NCBI RefSeq assembly: GCF_003971195.1
Contig: NZ_CP034593.1
Location: 1,922,001 to 1,986,000, forward strand
Direction: 5' to 3'
Length of the DNA: 64,000 nt
Origin: Flaviflexus ciconiae
Lineage (GTDB): Bacteria; Actinomycetota; Actinomycetes; Actinomycetales; Actinomycetaceae
The notes beneath the pieces are model-generated. The model was given only the letters and a program-made list of their open reading frames with translations. It had not been told where the DNA came from and did not search any database. Below, piece after piece: positions 1 to 9,995 of this stretch (position 1 is its first letter; every line of letters starts with the position of its first letter). Position numbers and translations under genes: made by a program.

Positions 1-79
1 CAAAGCACGCTAAGATGGCTCAAACGCCGTACTCATACGACAGTTCGTTGGCAGACAATCCGCACTCCTGCAATTTAAA

Positions 80-139
80 CTACAAATCAAACTGTGAAAC
101 TTTAAAAGTTTGATTTAAAGTTTCACAGTTTGATTGTAG
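80..139. promoter_or_regulatory. Large inverted repeat upstream of AlbA_2 regulator gene
   Basis: The left arm (80-104) and right arm (116-139) are complementary over about 24 bases, with one unpaired base and an 11-base spacer. The right arm ends 9 bases before the ATG at 149, so it covers the expected promoter/ribosome-binding region. The motif AGTTTGA/AGTTTCA occurs at 107, 119 and 127. An operator bound by the downstream gene's own product is the natural inference. No protein binding is shown by the sequence. Confidence 0.6.
104..135 (+). repeat. 32-bp direct repeat, upstream copy
   Basis: This 32-base segment recurs at 1697-1728 with 30 of 32 bases identical by eye. The two copies bracket the 149-1666 gene exactly. 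This upstream copy also forms the right half of the inverted repeat at 80-139. It may be an operator pair or a footprint of gene-cassette acquisition. Confidence 0.75.
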
Positions 140-148
140 TCTGCTGGT

Positions 149-1666
149 ATGACCTGGGATACAGACAGTGTTGAGAGCATCATTGCTCCCCTTCGACGGA
201 CTGGTGGAGATTCTTCATCGGTGGAAGTAAAGCGCGCTCAGGGCGGGCTCCCTTCATCCATCAATCAAACCATCTGCGCTTTCGCTAACATGCCAAATGG
301 TGGAACCATCGTCCTTGGAGTCGACGAGAAGAGCGGCTTCACCACCGTTGGAGTGCCAAATCCCGCTGAGCTCGCACGTGGAATTGTAGACATCGCCAGG
401 GACAGTATTGAGCCGCCAATTACTGTTCTCACTCACACGGTTGAGACCGAAGACAAGGTCGTTGTTGTAGCTGAGGTTGTTCCCCTTCGGGTCTCCGATA
501 AACCCGCTCGGACCCAGGGCAGAGCATATCTCCGGCAGGCGGACGGGGACTATGTGATGGCGGAGCACGAACTCCGCATGATTGAAAGCGAGAAGTCTCA
601 GCTCAACACACCATCAAACTTTGACAAACTCCCGGCCTCGGGTCTAACAGTTGATGACCTCGTCGATGATCTCGTGACTGACTATCTCGATGCTGCTCGC
701 TCTTCCGATAAGCGGCTACAAAGCAGTAGCGATGACGAAATCCTTCGCAGAACCGGGGTTACGCTTACCTCCGGGGATCTGACGATTGCTGGTCTCTATG
801 CCATGGGAGACTACCCGCAGGGCGAATACCCGGCACTTACAGTGACAGCAGCAGAGCAGGTCGCTCCAAACGATCAGGGTGTGCGGAATCGCAACCTGAC
901 AGACTTCACTGGACCGATTCCGGTCCTGCTCACCGACATTCTCGACTGGACTCGAGAGAACCTTGACCGAGTGAATCGCTATCGTAGCGACGGGCACATG
1001 GAGGAGCAGTATGAGCTTCCCATCGCAGCCATTCGCGAGCTTGTGGCGAATGCACTTGTTCATCGGGATCTCGGACCGAACACTCTCGGTACGGGCAAGT
1101 CCATTCAGATCAGGCTCGACTCGAAGAAACTGATGGTCCTCTCCCCCGGTGGCCTCCGCGGAGTTTCCTTAGATCAGATCGAAAGCGATGACCATGCGCA
1201 GGCCGCCGTCAATCAGCGTCTCTACGGAATTGCCAAGAAGCTCAAAACTTCCGATGGTGCATCCATCATCGAGGGCGAGGGTGGAGGCATCCACGAAGTG
1301 TTTTCACTAGCTCAGCGATATCAATTGGAGAGACCAAAGCTGATCGATACCGGTGTTCAGTTCAAGGCGCTCCTTTGGCGGCCAGTGGAGGGTGTTGAAC
1401 CGCTCCCCTATACGGCAACTCCGGCATCAACCACCGCACATACACCTGCCGACGCTGGTCCTGAAACTAGTGGTGCCACCCCGAACGAGATTGCAGTTCT
1501 GGCCTTACTCCGCGAATCTGATCGCACAATCCATGAGCTCGCTTCGGGCACCGACCTCACAATCGGACAGGTCCGCTATGCCCTTCGAGAACCCATTTCA
1601 CGGGGCACAGTAGAAATGATCGGTGGGCAGGGTTATCGCAGCACCCGGTACCGGCTAAATCGGTAA
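149..1666 (+). CDS. AlbA_2 (Schlafen-like) DNA-binding / GHKL ATP-binding protein
   Basis: A 505-residue protein. Residues about 18-145 match the AlbA_2 (Schlafen-like) domain: an EVKRA segment near residue 25, then GGTIVLGVDE. Residues about 285-395 look like the GHKL-type ATPase fold found in this family, with the N-box-like ELVANALVHRD. The last 65 residues look like a winged helix (NEIAVLALLRE, then TIGQVRYAL). Proteins of this architecture are usually annotated as putative transcriptional regulators or ATP-binding proteins, and some sit in defence islands. The gene stands alone, with an inverted repeat over its promoter and a copy of the same repeat just after its stop, which suggests autoregulation or mobility. 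Molecular function is not established for most relatives. Confidence 0.85.
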   Translation: MTWDTDSVESIIAPLRRTGGDSSSVEVKRAQGGLPSSINQTICAFANMPNGGTIVLGVDEKSGFTTVGVPNPAELARGIVDIARDSIEPPITVLTHTVETEDKVVVVAEVVPLRVSDKPARTQGRAYLRQADGDYVMAEHELRMIESEKSQLNTPSNFDKLPASGLTVDDLVDDLVTDYLDAARSSDKRLQSSSDDEILRRTGVTLTSGDLTIAGLYAMGDYPQGEYPALTVTAAEQVAPNDQGVRNRNLTDFTGPIPVLLTDILDWTRENLDRVNRYRSDGHMEEQYELPIAAIRELVANALVHRDLGPNTLGTGKSIQIRLDSKKLMVLSPGGLRGVSLDQIESDDHAQAAVNQRLYGIAKKLKTSDGASIIEGEGGGIHEVFSLAQRYQLERPKLIDTGVQFKALLWRPVEGVEPLPYTATPASTTAHTPADAGPETSGATPNEIAVLALLRESDRTIHELASGTDLTIGQVRYALREPISRGTVEMIGGQGYRSTRYRLNR

Positions 1667-1696
1667 GTCCCGACAACCGGCTGACAGTCGATCTTC

Positions 1697-1728
1697 AAAA
1701 GTTTGAGTTAAAGTTTCACAGTTTGAAT
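1697..1728 (+). repeat. 32-bp direct repeat, downstream copy
   Basis: Near-identical to 104-135, differing at two positions. It begins 30 bases after the stop codon of the AlbA_2 gene. Only the right arm of the upstream inverted repeat is duplicated here, not the left arm. Confidence 0.75.
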
Positions 1729-1808
1729 ACTCGATCTTCGACACTCAGCCTCCCGCGCCTTTTAGCACATGAGCGCAGTGGACCAACCGCACCTTCTCAA
1801 GCATTTTA

Positions 1809-2738
1809 TTACCACGAGCGCGCTAGCGTCTCCGAGTCAAAGATCCATGGCTCACGAGCAATCGAGTTGATCGAGAACTGGTCTAGGAAGTCGGCACTGT
1901 TGTCACCTTGGATCCCCAAGGATTCAGAAATGAGGGCAAAGACCTGCTGAGTGCTCCAGCCTTCCCTATGCAGCTCATCGAGGGTGACCGCCCCATCTCG
2001 CTTAGCTAGTCTCTTGCCCCCGCGGTTTAGGACGAGTGGAACGTGAACATATTCGGGCGTTTCGTACCCCAGGAGTTTTTGGAGGTAGACCTGTCTCGGG
2101 GTTGATTCGAGCAGATCATCGGCCCGGACAACTTGTCTGACGTTCTGGTATTCGTCATCGACTACGGCAACAAGGTTGTAGGCGTGGGCACCATCACCCC
2201 TACGGACAACGAAGTCATCGATGTGCCCGGTGAATTCCCCCCAGATTCGGTCGGTGATGGTCAGTTGATCGTTCGTTGTTTTGAGGCGCAGGGCTGGGCC
2301 CCGGTCCATAGGAGCAAGTTTCTGCCTGCCCTGCTCTCGTTCAACTTCGGTCAGATCTCGGCAGGTTCCGGGATAGGCGCCGGGCGGGGCATGGGGTGCT
2401 CGCGGAGCGTCCTTAATATCTGCACGGGTGCAATAGCACTCGTAAACGAGATCCCTTTCAAGAAGTTCAGAAACAACCTGGTTGTAGGCATCGATTCGGT
2501 CGCTCTGGAACAGGACGTCGCCATCCCAGTCCATGCCGATCTCGGAGAGGTCTCTCAGCTGCGTTTCGACGTATTCGGGGCGGCACCTTTCATCCAGATC
2601 CTCCATTCTCATCACAAACCCCAGACCGGCTTTCCTGGCGCAGGCCCAGGCAATGAGACCGGTACGGAGGTTGCCGAGATGTAGGTCGCCTGATGGTGAT
2701 GGCGCATAGCGCCCAGTTCCACGTGCCTCAGATGTCAT
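1809..2738 (-). CDS. gluQ: Glutamyl-Q tRNA(Asp) synthetase
   Basis: A 309-residue GluQ-RS. It activates glutamate and attaches it to queuosine at the wobble position of tRNA(Asp). It looks like the catalytic half of a class I glutamyl-tRNA synthetase. HLGN (HIGH motif) is at residues 20-23, and KRLAKRDG is the KMSKS-like loop. The zinc site of the family is visible as CYC followed by YPGTC. No anticodon-binding domain follows, as expected for GluQ-RS. The ATG at 2738 is preferred over an in-frame ATG 75 bases upstream because GGAGGT lies just before it and the extra 25 residues are not family-like. Confidence 0.93.
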   Translation of the reverse strand: MTSEARGTGRYAPSPSGDLHLGNLRTGLIAWACARKAGLGFVMRMEDLDERCRPEYVETQLRDLSEIGMDWDGDVLFQSDRIDAYNQVVSELLERDLVYECYCTRADIKDAPRAPHAPPGAYPGTCRDLTEVEREQGRQKLAPMDRGPALRLKTTNDQLTITDRIWGEFTGHIDDFVVRRGDGAHAYNLVAVVDDEYQNVRQVVRADDLLESTPRQVYLQKLLGYETPEYVHVPLVLNRGGKRLAKRDGAVTLDELHREGWSTQQVFALISESLGIQGDNSADFLDQFSINSIAREPWIFDSETLARSW

Positions 2739-2874
2739 CGTTACCTCCGAAGATAAGCGTAACGAAGAATGGAACCAGCTCTTAGCAGGTCTACGGCCAG
2801 TACACCGACCCACGTGCCACTTGGTTCGGCACTGGCCTTGGGATAATCCGGAAGCTACCTAACAATCATGGCGA

Positions 2875-3555
2875 ATGACAGATTTTCCTAGCAAGCAAAC
2901 GGGTAACGACTCCCCTACCATGTTGACCATGTCGACTATGACGAATCAGCTTCTTGCCCTCCGACCTGATTGGCCTGGCATTCCGATCGAGCTTGATCGC
3001 GCCTGGTCGCATCTTGAAGAACTTGGACTCGGCACCATGTCAACAACTGGTTACATCATTGATCCCTACCCGGACTCTGACGCGGCCGGTCCATACTTCA
3101 GTGCAAACCTCAGCCTGGAAGGCTGGTTCCACGAGGACTCGGTGGCATATACGCGGGTTCTACCAATCGCTGAGGCTGCGGGTGAGGGCTCGCTAATCGC
3201 ACTGTGGCTGGATGACGAAAAGAATGCTCGCGTGATTCTCTTAGAGTCCGAAGGAAGCGGTTTCCTGATCGCCAATGACGCAAGCGAGCTCCTGGTTCTT
3301 TTCTCCATCGGATATGCGGAGCTGCTGTCACACAACCTGGGTAGTAGCCCAATTGAACCGATCTCCCCCGAGGCGCTTGAGCCGCTTCGATCATGGGTCG
3401 AGTCCGAGTTCGCGATGACGATTCCGGACTCGTGGCCGGCACCCGGTCGTGACGAATTCAGTGCCTGGCTTGATCGGGAACTTGGCAGGGAAGAACCTAT
3501 TTCCGAGGACGTCCCAGACTCCAGCACCGAGATGCCTATAAATGAGGCTCCCTAA
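2875..3555 (+). CDS. SMI1/KNR4 (SUKH)-like protein
   Basis: A 226-residue acidic, soluble protein with no signal peptide or membrane segment. The middle (about residues 85-150: LIALWLDDE, LIANDASELLVLFSIGY) resembles the SUKH/SMI1-KNR4 fold. Many bacterial members of that fold are immunity proteins against secreted toxins, and others are general adaptors. The C-terminus is a Glu/Pro-rich tail. The start is uncertain: four ATG codons occur in the first 25 residues and none has a strong ribosome-binding site. No toxin gene is adjacent. The family call is tentative. Confidence 0.55.
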   Translation: MTDFPSKQTGNDSPTMLTMSTMTNQLLALRPDWPGIPIELDRAWSHLEELGLGTMSTTGYIIDPYPDSDAAGPYFSANLSLEGWFHEDSVAYTRVLPIAEAAGEGSLIALWLDDEKNARVILLESEGSGFLIANDASELLVLFSIGYAELLSHNLGSSPIEPISPEALEPLRSWVESEFAMTIPDSWPAPGRDEFSAWLDRELGREEPISEDVPDSSTEMPINEAP

Positions 3556-3559
3556 GCAG

Positions 3560-3644
3560 CCGGACCTTATTCCTAAACCACCGGATCCTATCTCGGAGCG
3601 AGCGGTCCTTATCTCGGAGCTGCCGGGCCTTATCCCAGGCAAGC
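3560..3644. repeat. Four degenerate ~21-bp tandem repeats
   Basis: Units begin at 3560, 3581, 3603 and 3624. Each carries the core CGG(A/T/G)(C/T)C(C)TTATC, and two contain TCTCGGAGC. They lie between the 3' ends of two convergent genes. No function is evident. Confidence 0.5.
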
Positions 3645-3690
3645 AGGAGCTCCTCCTAAGAGCGGGTAACGCGAGCCGCTCCTAAGTTAA

Positions 3691-3728
3691 GAGGTGGGGG
3701 CAGAACCTTCCGGTCCTGCCCCCACCTC
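3691..3728. terminator. Strong hairpin terminator between convergent genes
   Basis: A 13-bp perfect stem (3691-3703 with 3716-3728) with a 12-base loop. Read on the minus strand it is followed by TTAACTT, so it mainly serves the large glycosidase gene ending at 3760. It probably also stops transcription from the plus-strand gene ending at 3555. Confidence 0.8.
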
Positions 3729-3759
3729 GTCTCAGCCAGGCTGGCTGGAAGTTACGACA

Positions 3760-6700
3760 TTAGCCGACGTAACGGTTGACGACGGGAGTATCAACTCCGT
3801 CACCGTCCCAGTCACCGATGTGGATAACATCGGTTGCCTTGCCGTAGTTGATCTCGATGTCGGCATTACCGCCAGCGATCTCGTTCTTCACGTAGAAGGT
3901 GTTGCCACGGCGGACAGCGAGAGTGTCTACCTCGTCGCCATCGAAGTCACCTGCAAATACTTCGTCACCGAGCTTGCCGTAGAAGAACTCTTCTTCAGCG
4001 TTTCCACCGATGAGGGCATTGTTAGCGAAGAAGGCCTTTCCGCGCTGGACCATGATCGTGTCGATCTTGTCGCCATCCCAGTCACCAACATGAACAACGT
4101 CGGCTTCGCGGCCGTAGTTGAACGAGATGTCGGCATGGCCGCCCTTGAGCTCGTTGACGAGGTAGAACATGCTTCCACGGCGCACACCGAGCGTGTCGGT
4201 GCCGTCACCGTCCCAGTCGCCAACGATGACGTCATCACCGGGGCGTCCGTAGTGGAACGTGTCTTGTGGGAGGTCACCGGTTAGCTCGTTGTTCACGAAG
4301 AACTCGTTGCCGCGGCGAATGGCGAGAGTATCCTTGCCGTCACCATCCCAGTCGCCAACGAAGATTTCGTCACCCTCGTTTCCGAAGGCAATACGAACAT
4401 CTTCGGTGGTCTTGTCCCACGAGTTCACGAAGTAGAAGAGGTTACCTACCTCGGGAGCCGGTGCAACGTAGACGAAGTCCCACGATGCTGTTGCTGTCTC
4501 GTCGAGGGCGTAGCCCTCGAGTGCGCGAGCAACGACCGTGACATCCTCGGTGATCTCAACGTCACCGGAAACGACCTGGTCACCGATAACATAGTCGACG
4601 CCTTCGACCTCGGGGATGGTGATGACGTTGGCCTCGAATACCGGGGCCTCGGGCGTAACGATGATGATGTCTGCCTCAACCGTGAATTCCGCGGTCACAG
4701 TCTTGTTGTTAACTGCGAGGGTCAGCGATGCATCGCCGGGTGCGAGTGGGGTCAGGGTGTTGGTTTCGGCGTTGAACGCTGCAACGGTTCCCTCGGGTGC
4801 CTCGTCGACGGAGCCGACGTGGACGTTCTCACCGGACCAGGCGTAGCTCATCGGCCATGCCACCGGCATGGAACGCACACCGTCGTCCTGAACCATGGTG
4901 GGGTTCAGGGTGACGGCTTCGCCGTATTCCTCGAAGGAGGAGGGAACTTCACCGAGCGAGAGCCCATCTTCGTCAACGCGGGTGTTGACCTCGAAGGAGA
5001 TCCAGTCGCGCGGGTTGTTGCTGGTTGCACCGGCGGGGTCGATGCCGACCATGGTCCAACCGGTGAACGAACCGGAGCTTCCGCCGGTCGGGCTCTTACC
5101 TGCGTTGCCGTTGATGAAGTACGGGATTCCATCAAGGGTCATGGCATGGAAAATACCAACGCCTGCGGCAATGTTGGAGACCTGCTTGCCGGACTCTGCA
5201 CGGAACTCTTCAAGCCAGTCGCGCAGCATCTCAGCATCCAGCCTGTTGGACAGCTGGCTTGCCTTCGTGGGCAGCGGATCATCAACCGGGTGGTGCTGGA
5301 ACACGAGAACACCCGTGATGTCGTCGTTCACCGCAGCATCGTCCAGAGCATTCTTGGCCATGGTGAGCTGAGCAAAGTCATGGCTGAGGCTGCCGGGGGC
5401 CGAGTTCAGGTAGATCAGGCGGGTGCCATCAACATCGAGGTAGCCGTTGGTAGCACCGAAGGCGTCGATGAAGTTCTGGATGTCGCCACCCATGATCTCG
5501 TGGTTACCGGGAACGTAGATGTACGGGAAGTCGCCGAGCTCTTCATCGATGATGCGCTGTGCGAGCTCGGAGTCTTCCGGGGCTGCCTCATCGACGAAAT
5601 CGCCGTTGATGATGAGAAGATCGGGATCTTCTGCGAGGACCTCACGGAAGGACTCACGCGCGCCCTCAACTGCACCCGACTCGGGGTTGCGAGCAACGAA
5701 CTGAGCATCGGAGACAACGGCGATACGAAGCGGGGAGTCGTCTGTTGCGCCCGTGGGAACAACAACGGAGTCGGTCACCTCTTCGGTCTTGGGCAACTCA
5801 ACTTCGGTGGGTACGAGTGCCTGGAGGTCGGAGATGATCACCGTGTCCGTGTACTGCGCCGCGGGACGGGTTTCCATGATCCTGTACATCTGGAACGTCA
5901 GTGGGTATTCGACACCGCACGGAACGGCAAAAGTAACCTGCTGCCACCCCTCGAAGACCTCTGTTGGGCCATCCAGCTGGGTGGTGGTGCCATCGGCCTG
6001 GCGAACTTGGATGCGGGGCCATGCACCATCCTTGTTGCCGTTCACCCACGCGGTAAGCGCGGTGGGCTGGCCTGGAATCTCAAAGCCACCATTCGGTGCA
6101 ACGGCGTAGGCGCCGCGGGTGCCGGTGGACTGGGTGAAGTCGAAATCAATCGCTACCCCATTCTTGCCTTCGTGGCCCTCTGCGGGTGTCACGGTGACGC
6201 CCGGGGCACGTGCCTGACCGGCAGTCCACTCGGCAGCATCGGAGAAGTCTACGAGCGGGAGTGTGTCGACACCGACGGTCAGGGCAGCTTCGGCCTTGAT
6301 GCCGTTGACGCTGACGCTGATCGGTGAGGCCGCATTCTCTTCGTTCGCAGTGACAGCGAAGGTGCCGCTCGTACCGGACTCGATGGTGAAGCTTCCTGCT
6401 TCATCACCCTCGATGACAACGTCGTTCGCGTCGATCGGGGCCCTGTAGCCGTGCTTGTCGTAGCCGTAGACGGTGAAGGAGCCGACCTCATCGGAGGTTG
6501 AGAGCTGGATGACAGACGGGGAGAGCTCGATGCGGTCAAGCTCGCCGAGCACCTGGACGTTCATCGTCCCGTTCGCATCATTCTGTGATGCTGTGACCGT
6601 GTCGCTGCCTGCGGCAACGCCGGTGAGGGTCGCGGTGTGGTCGCCGTTCGACTCAACAGCGACAGAGCCGGTCGAGGTCGACCAGGCGGGAACAGTGCCG

Positions 6701-8085
6701 GGAACGGCGGAGCCGGTCTCGTCATAGCCCTTCGCCTGGATCTGCCTCGTGAGGCCCGGGAAGACACGGTCGGGCTGGCCGACCTGGAGGAGCGAGGAGA
6801 TCGAGTAGCCGATCACTTCACCGGAGCCGCGCTCAACGTAGAGGCCGATGCCGTTCGGCACCGGACGCTCGTAGCCGTCCGACGGGTTGTGCGGGATCTG
6901 TGCCTCGGTCTCACCCGGCGGCACTGCACCCATCGTGGTTGAGCCGCCGCCATCAAGGTTCGCACCGCTGTAGATGCCGAGCTCTGCCATGAGCACACCA
7001 AGATCAGCGAGGCCCAGGCCATCCGATGAGGCCTGACGGCCGTCGACGACGAGCAGGTACATGACAGTGCCGGCTTCGTTGAAGCCGATCGCGGTCCTCG
7101 GAGCAGTTGCCGTGCCAGAGCCGACCGGCTCTCCGTCTGCGACGAGCATGGCGTTCGCGCCGATGGCAGCCGAGATCTCGCCCGCGTCAGAGGTCACCGA
7201 GCTCTCAACTGTCAGCGTATCTCCGACGCTGATTGCATCAAGCGCATTCTCTGAACCCGCACGATCACGCTCGACGAGGGAGGTGACGCCCTCGGGGAGC
7301 TGGCCGGTGGCAGGGATGCCGACCGAGGTGACGACACCGTCGGGGTTGATGAGGATCTCGGTGCCCGTTCCGCCGTCAAGGGCACGGTCACGGGTGTAGT
7401 CGCCCCACAGGTGGTTGAAGAGGCCGACCTGGCCCTCACCCAGCATGTAGGAGTTGACGCCGACGATGTCGAGGTCAAGGAGCTCACCGTTGTGGGTGAC
7501 TTCAGTGACGAGGGTGATGCCGGAGAAGGCGGCGAGGCCTTCGGGGTGAAGACGATCGGGATGTTGCTCGAGGTGATCTCACCATTGCCGGTTCCGGCAG
7601 GGATGGTGACGATGCCATCCTCTTCGGAGACGCCGACACCGGAGGGTGCTTTGGAGGCGTTGATGTCGAAGAAGGAGCCGTTGACACCAGCGACAGCATC
7701 AGCATCTTCGATCATGTCCGAGATCGCTTCTGCATCGGAGACGGTTCCCGGGTACAGGTAGTCGGCCTTGACGGCGCCGGAGCCGAGGTCTGCGACAAGA
7801 ACGTCGAATTCGAGGCGTCCGCCCGGCTGGATCCGGTCGACGCTGACGAGCTCAACCCCGGGGGCGAGCATCTGACGGTCGTATGCGTTGACGATGGCAT
7901 TGCCGCCCGTCAATGTTCATCGCCTCGACAGCTGCGGTGACGGCGTCAGTCTGGTTGAGGCCATCCACCGCCATTGCCGGTGCGATTGTTCCGATACTCA
8001 GTCCGCCCACGAGGACGCCGGCAAGAAGCCGGCGCCTGGGTGCTGAGTTCCGGGATTTTTCCATATCCATGGAAGGTTTCCCCAT
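3760..8085 (-). CDS. Secreted phosphodiester glycosidase / metallophosphoesterase with C-terminal repeats (two frameshifts as given)
   Basis: One locus of about 1440 residues read in three pieces. Residues 1-38 are a signal peptide (twin Arg-rich start, ends APAMA). Residues about 60-430 form a NAGPA-type phosphodiester glycosidase domain (VAGVNGSFFD, LDGGGSTT). Next come an Ig-like domain and a carbohydrate-binding-like domain. Residues about 785-1000 form a calcineurin-like phosphoesterase (VVSDAQ, NGDFVD, PGNHE, FQHHP, GIFHA). The end holds five repeats of about 45 residues with the motif VGDWDGDG-DTL-VRRG. The family suggests uncapping of sugar-phosphate diesters outside the cell; the substrate is unknown. 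Near 7906-7908 an extra base shifts the frame, and near 7543-7546 a missing base restores it. The middle segment stays family-like, so the indels are recent or are sequence errors. Confidence 0.82.
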
Positions 8086-8438
8086 TTTCTCTCAACTGAA
8101 AACATGTCTGCTCTGCCCGTTTCCGGGCCGTCATCATGCTGTTCGAGCAAAGTGAATTCCAGGAGACGAAAGAAGAACGGGGAAAGAAATCTATGTGAAT
8201 AAACGTCTACATTATTGTGAAGCAAGCCTCTCTGCCTGCTATAACGCAGCGCGAGTAGAGCTATTTAGAGCGCTGTGAATATTCGTGGTTGTAAGAGCCG
8301 GTCATGGTGCGGCTCAGAGCCAGTGGTCGTTTACCTGGATGGCGCCGGTGGGAGCCATTTATGGCGTGTCTGAGAGCCACCCTGGTTAGGCTCCTTCCGT
8401 CGCGTGGATAGGTCGCGCGACGAAAGGAGCATGTACCC
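8086..8438. other. Gap: glycosidase promoter region and left end of IS21 element
   Basis: A 353-base interval between the divergent glycosidase gene and istA. The part before about 8262 should carry the glycosidase promoter; I see no clear consensus. From 8262 on it is the left end of the insertion sequence, with repeated AGAGCC motifs. Confidence 0.5.
8262..8330 (+). repeat. Left terminal inverted repeat region of IS21-family element
   Basis: This segment aligns imperfectly with the reverse complement of 10758-10840. Shared blocks are TTTAGAGC, TTCGTG, GAGCCGG, ATGGTGC and GAGCCAGTG. Two more copies of the (G)GAGCCA core follow at about 8351 and 8373. Multiple terminal repeats of this kind are typical transposase-binding sites in IS21 elements. 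The exact tip is uncertain (8262 or 8290). Confidence 0.55.
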
Positions 8439-9995
8439 ATGGTACGAAAGATTAAGTCGAAGCTGATTTTAGAGCTTCGTTCCCAGGGACAATCAGGCCG
8501 CGCGATCGCAGCCGCCCGCGGGATGTCACGTAATAGCATCGCCCAAGTATTCGAAGCCGCCGACCGCGAAGGCCTGTCCTACGACGAAATAGCCGAGATA
8601 CCTGAAGCGGAGGTTTATGCGCGGCTGTTTCCCGGCCGCGGAGAACACACCAGCGTTTACGTCCAACCCGATTGGGCCCGCGTCCACCGCGAACTTGCCA
8701 GGGTCGGGGTGACATTGAAACTGTTGCACAGCGAATACGTTGACCTCGTGAAAGACGAGGGTGGTCTGGCGATGAGTTATGACAGGTTCTGCCGACGATA
8801 TCAACATCATGTGCACCTCACCGGGGTCGCCTCTCGGGTAGGGCATAAAGCCGGACAATCAGTGGAAGTGGACTGGGCTGGCCCCACGATGACCTTGACC
8901 AATCCGGTCACTGGTACGGAGCAGAAGGTCTATCTGTTCGTCGCTTGCCTGCCGTTCTCGCGGTATGCGTTTGTCGAGCCCTGCGCGGATATGACACAGG
9001 CCTCGTGGTTGAACGCTCATGTAGCGATGTTCGACTACTTCGGGGGCAGCGTCCCGCGGATCGTCTGTGACAACCTGAAAACCGGTGTCATCACCCGACC
9101 CCGGGAGGGCGAGATCGTCTTGAATGATTCCTACCGTCAGCTCGCCGGCCACTACTCGGCAGCCGTGCTCCCCGCCCGGGTGGGAAAACCGAAAGACAAA
9201 GCAAGCGTGGAGAACACGGTCTGGCACGTGGCCACGAGAATCAACGCCAAGCTGCGAGAACGCACTTTCACTTCTCTTGCCGAGCTGCGCCAAGCAATCC
9301 ACGATGAGCTCGAGTCCTATAATGCTGAACCGTTTCAGAAGCGTGCAGGCTCTCGCACGAGTGTCTTCCGCACCGAGGAGGAGCCGCTGCTGCGCCCGCT
9401 ACCAGCGGTACCGTATGAGATTGCTACCTGGGTCTATAGCCGTAAAGTCGCAAAGAACTCTCATGTGGTGTGGCAGAAGAACTCCTACTCCGTGCCCTAC
9501 GTGAACATCGGTAAAACGGTTGACCTGCGGATCACGACCTCAATGGTAGAGATCTACGACGGCCACGATCGGCTCACCAGTCACGTCCGCGTCCCTGCCC
9601 GGACCAGCGGGGTCTATCGCACGCATGACGGTGACCTGCCTGAGGGGAAGGGCTATCAGCCCTGGGACGAGCACCGCGTCCGTGACTGGGCCACCAGGAT
9701 CGGCCCGAACGCCCTCACGGTCGTTGATCAGATCTTTGCCGCTGTCCCAGTCACCGAGCAGGGCCTGGACCCCGCTCTCGCAGTCCTACGCCTATCTCGA
9801 CGGTTTACCACCGGTCGGGTCGAGGCCGCCTGCAAGATTGCCTTGGAGGCCAATATTCGCTCCCCACGCTATAGCCACGTGCGCCCGATCCTCGATACCG
9901 GACAAGACAAAACCGGAAATGCTGTTCCATCTTCTTCTGAAGGTGGCGGCTATGTTCGCGGGGCTTCCTACTACGCCGGAGGCCAATCGAAATGA
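8439..9995 (+). CDS. istA: IS21 family transposase IstA
   Basis: A 518-residue DDE transposase. An N-terminal helix-turn-helix (about residues 5-45, GRAIAAARGMSRNSIAQV) binds the ends. The integrase core shows the acidic triad: Asp in VDWAG (about 146), Asp in CDNLKTG (about 209) and Glu in KASVEN (about 251). A Mu-transposase-like C-terminal domain follows. It catalyses strand transfer together with IstB. A good start (ATG preceded by AAAGGAG) and an uninterrupted frame suggest it is active. Confidence 0.95.
   Translation: MVRKIKSKLILELRSQGQSGRAIAAARGMSRNSIAQVFEAADREGLSYDEIAEIPEAEVYARLFPGRGEHTSVYVQPDWARVHRELARVGVTLKLLHSEYVDLVKDEGGLAMSYDRFCRRYQHHVHLTGVASRVGHKAGQSVEVDWAGPTMTLTNPVTGTEQKVYLFVACLPFSRYAFVEPCADMTQASWLNAHVAMFDYFGGSVPRIVCDNLKTGVITRPREGEIVLNDSYRQLAGHYSAAVLPARVGKPKDKASVENTVWHVATRINAKLRERTFTSLAELRQAIHDELESYNAEPFQKRAGSRTSVFRTEEEPLLRPLPAVPYEIATWVYSRKVAKNSHVVWQKNSYSVPYVNIGKTVDLRITTSMVEIYDGHDRLTSHVRVPARTSGVYRTHDGDLPEGKGYQPWDEHRVRDWATRIGPNALTVVDQIFAAVPVTEQGLDPALAVLRLSRRFTTGRVEAACKIALEANIRSPRYSHVRPILDTGQDKTGNAVPSSSEGGGYVRGASYYAGGQSK

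Noticed and set aside
4819..6327. 502-residue plus-strand frame opposite the glycosidase
   Set aside because: Antisense to a recognised multi-domain protein, with low-complexity Val/Gly/Asp composition and no ribosome-binding site.
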